A stretch of 6,009 nt of DNA from assembly GCA_016193115.1 (NCBI GenBank), contig JACPSV010000191.1:1-6009 (forward strand). Direction: 5' to 3'. This stretch comes from Elusimicrobiota bacterium. GTDB taxonomy: Bacteria > Elusimicrobiota > Elusimicrobia > 2-02-FULL-39-32. This document shows positions 5,904 through 6,009 of the stretch, in pieces. The translations under genes were made by a program, and so were the position numbers. The notes under the pieces are model-generated. The model did no database searches and was not told the origin of the DNA. It saw nothing but the letters and a program-made list of their open reading frames with translations. How positions within the stretch are numbered: position 1 is the stretch's first letter; each line of letters opens with the position of its first letter.

Positions 5904-6009
5904 CCTTAAACACCGCCGCGCAAAGGACAGGACAAACTCTTTGGGGAACTCCCTACGGGCTTTACTCCCAAAAAGAATTTGGGAAACTTCAAATTGCTTT
6001 CTGTCTGGC
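5900..6009 (+). CDS. Probable energy transducer TonB, N-terminal fragment cut by the window end
   Basis: An ORF opens at ATG 5900, overlapping the exbD-2 stop (ATGA), and is open to the end of the window, giving 36 complete codons. A GGGG at 5887-5890 is a possible ribosome site. The visible protein has a short polar N-terminus (about 29 residues, ending KEFGK) followed by the start of a hydrophobic segment, LQIAFCL. This is how TonB and TolA proteins begin, with a cytoplasmic tail and a single membrane anchor. The position right after exbB-exbD-exbD makes TonB the best guess. The diagnostic proline-rich spacer and C-terminal domain lie beyond the window, so TolA or another periplasm-spanning transducer is not excluded. 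Confidence 0.65.
   Translation, partial: MTLNTAAQRTGQTLWGTPYGLYSQKEFGKLQIAFCL

Overview
The window comes from a Gram-negative (diderm) bacterium of roughly balanced base composition. The evidence is an ExbB/ExbD inner-membrane proton motor, the start of a probable TonB, and a very large exported TPR protein, all of which imply an outer membrane. The sequence alone does not fix the phylum. The layout of TPR protein, one ExbB, two ExbD and TonB is not the E. coli arrangement. It would suit several deep-branching or environmental lineages (deltaproteobacterial, Nitrospirota-like, Omnitrophota/Elusimicrobiota-like), and no closer assignment is supported.

All genes lie on the + strand and coding density is near total. 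Two transcription blocks can be read. Block 1 (1-987) holds the C-terminal two thirds of a PLP fold-type IV aminotransferase or aminodeoxychorismate lyase, then a small hotdog-fold thioesterase joined by an ATGA stop/start overlap. The thioesterase gene ends in a C-rich, G-poor stretch that may be a Rho loading site.

A 40-base gap (988-1027) is the only non-coding segment of note. It carries a good sigma70-type promoter: TTGACT, an 18-base spacer containing seven consecutive Gs, then an extended -10 TAGAAT. The predicted transcription start falls on or next to the ATG of the next gene, so its mRNA may be leaderless.

Block 2 (1028-6009) is a tightly packed operon. It encodes a 1110-residue signal-peptide-bearing TPR solenoid, ExbB (210 aa, GTG start with a strong Shine-Dalgarno inside the TPR gene's tail), ExbD-1 (169 aa, long cytoplasmic N-terminus), ExbD-2 (140 or 138 aa, canonical) and the first 36 codons of a probable TonB cut by the window edge. 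Junctions are overlaps of 14, 11 and 4 bases and a gap of 2 bases, which implies translational coupling. ExbB and the ExbDs would form a proton-driven stator, the downstream protein would carry the force across the periplasm, and the TPR protein would be a periplasmic or envelope scaffold or partner of that motor.

The points most worth a second look are the two clearly different ExbDs per ExbB (only ExbD-2 keeps the periplasmic KVNLP motif), the pairing of a giant TPR protein with a Ton motor, the G-tract promoter with a possibly leaderless start, and the abnormal, possibly frameshifted tail of the thioesterase.
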